A stretch of 5,595 bases of DNA from Oscillospiraceae bacterium (GTDB taxonomy: Bacteria; Bacillota; Clostridia; Oscillospirales; Ruminococcaceae). The first letter of the stretch is position 1, and each line of letters begins with the position of its first letter. Positions 4,766-5,595 of the stretch are shown here, in pieces. The position numbers were made by a program, and so were the translations under genes. A model generated the notes under the pieces. The model saw only the letters and a program-made list of their open reading frames with translations. It did no database searches and was not told the DNA's origin. Location of the stretch: NCBI GenBank assembly GCA_020024185.1, contig JAHHUD010000085.1:1-5595 (forward strand). The letters are read 5' to 3'.

Positions 4766-5515
4766 ATGAAAGTTTTTGCATTTGCAAATCAAAAAGGTGG
4801 TGTAGCAAAAACAACCACTACATATAATATCGCAACTATAAAAGCAATGGAGGGCAAAAGGGTTTTAATGATTGACTTGGACCCTCAGGCATCTTTAACT
4901 ATACTTTGTGGAATGAGCCCGGGGGGAACAGAGTTTAACAGTTGCAATTTGTTTGACGGCAAAACTGACCCGGTGGATTGTGCTTACTTGGTTAAATCAA
5001 CAGGGCTTGAAAATTTGTATATCGTGCCTTCTGATATTGACCTTGCAGAAACAGAACAAAATATTTCTGGCAAAATGGCAAGAGAGAAAATTTTGAAAAA
5101 AGCACTTAAAAGTTATGAAGAATATTTTGACTATATTTTTATTGACTGCCCACCACAATTGGGAATACTTACAACAAATGGTTTGGTTGCGTCAAACGGT
5201 GTTATTGTGCCAACCAAAGCAGAGTATCTTTCTTACAGAGGTATCCGTGCTTTAAAAAGAACAGTGCAGAATGTTATCGACAGTGATTTAAATTCAAACC
5301 TTATTTTTTATGGGTTTATCATCACTATGTTTGAAAAAAACGTAAACGACCAAAAAGATTTGTTGGAACAGTTTCAAAAAATAGGTGAAGTTTTGGGTGT
5401 TGTGAAAAAATCTTCTTCTACATATAAAAGTGTTTTGGAGGGAACTCCAGTTGTGTTAAGCGATAAAAAGAGTGATGTTTCAAAAGCATATATCGAAATT
5501 TCTTTAAAAATTTAG
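4766..5515 (+). CDS. parA: ParA/Soj-type partition ATPase (small, no HTH domain)
   Basis: A 249-residue deviant-Walker ATPase that would position or segregate a replicon by ATP-dependent, nucleoid-bound dimerisation with a centromere-binding partner. Seen: the deviant Walker A motif KGGVAKTTT (10-18, signature Lys10 and catalytic Lys15), A' motif LMIDLDPQAS (34-43), Walker B FDYIFIDCPPQLG (121-133) and the family block VPTKAEYLSYRGI (148-160). The protein starts directly with the ATPase fold, so it lacks the N-terminal DNA-binding domain of type Ia ParA. The AAGGAG site (4753-4758) is 7 nt before the ATG. Repeat arrays lie on both sides and no parB-like gene fits before the window ends. A chromosomal Soj or a mobile-element ParA are alternatives; the repeats favour plasmid-type partition. 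Confidence 0.93.
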   Translation: MKVFAFANQKGGVAKTTTTYNIATIKAMEGKRVLMIDLDPQASLTILCGMSPGGTEFNSCNLFDGKTDPVDCAYLVKSTGLENLYIVPSDIDLAETEQNISGKMAREKILKKALKSYEEYFDYIFIDCPPQLGILTTNGLVASNGVIVPTKAEYLSYRGIRALKRTVQNVIDSDLNSNLIFYGFIITMFEKNVNDQKDLLEQFQKIGEVLGVVKKSSSTYKSVLEGTPVVLSDKKSDVSKAYIEISLKI

Positions 5516-5547
5516 ATAATATTTAAATATAAATAGATAAAATAATA

Positions 5548-5595
5548 TAATATTAAAATAATATTAAAATGATATTATATAAATATTGAAATGAT
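5548..5595 (+). repeat. Downstream 11-bp repeat array, continuing past the right edge
   Basis: The same 11-bp unit reappears 32 bases after the parA stop: exact TAATATTAAAA copies at 5548 and 5559, then variants TGATATTATAT (5570) and AAATATTGAAA (5581) in perfect register, with a fifth unit beginning TGAT at the edge. It is probably a second binding array for the same protein, possibly also controlling the next gene. Confidence 0.78.

Overview
The window looks like an AT-rich, low-GC Gram-positive-type genome (Bacillota is the best guess). Genes use standard stop codons, have strong AAGGAG ribosome binding sites, and belong to capsule/exopolysaccharide families common in that phylum. The sequence does not fix the genus, nor whether this is chromosome, plasmid or integrated element.

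Left half (1-2953, all on the minus strand): the visible start of a surface-polysaccharide operon, transcribed right to left. The order is a UDP-glucuronate 4-epimerase, a UDP-glucose 6-dehydrogenase, an Alg14-like glycosyltransferase subunit (PssD type) and the first 30 codons of its Alg13-like partner (PssE type), cut by the left edge. The dehydrogenase makes UDP-glucuronate and the epimerase can turn it into UDP-galacturonate. PssD/PssE would form one membrane-bound transferase adding a sugar to a lipid-linked repeat unit.

Middle (2954-4640): no convincing protein gene. Behind the operon promoter lies a decayed N-terminus of a second nucleotide-sugar epimerase (3156-3249), then very AT-rich DNA with a bidirectional-looking hairpin (3569-3591). 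A consensus promoter (3638-3666) and a textbook UUCG-loop terminator (3877-3907) bound a roughly 235-nt unit with no credible ORF, a small-RNA or leader candidate. It is followed by about 560 nt (3921-4479) that is locally richer in GC and holds nested long-range complementary segments. I read this as a candidate large structured non-coding RNA; no family was recognised from sequence alone.

Right end (4641-5595, plus strand): a ParA-type partition ATPase without an N-terminal DNA-binding domain. It is preceded by seven in-register 11-bp repeats that contain its promoter, and followed by at least four more units running off the right edge. This matches a small-ParA (type Ib-like) segregation locus with candidate centromere/operator arrays on both sides. 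It suggests that the right part belongs to a plasmid or other mobile replicon, or that the capsule operon is itself carried on one.
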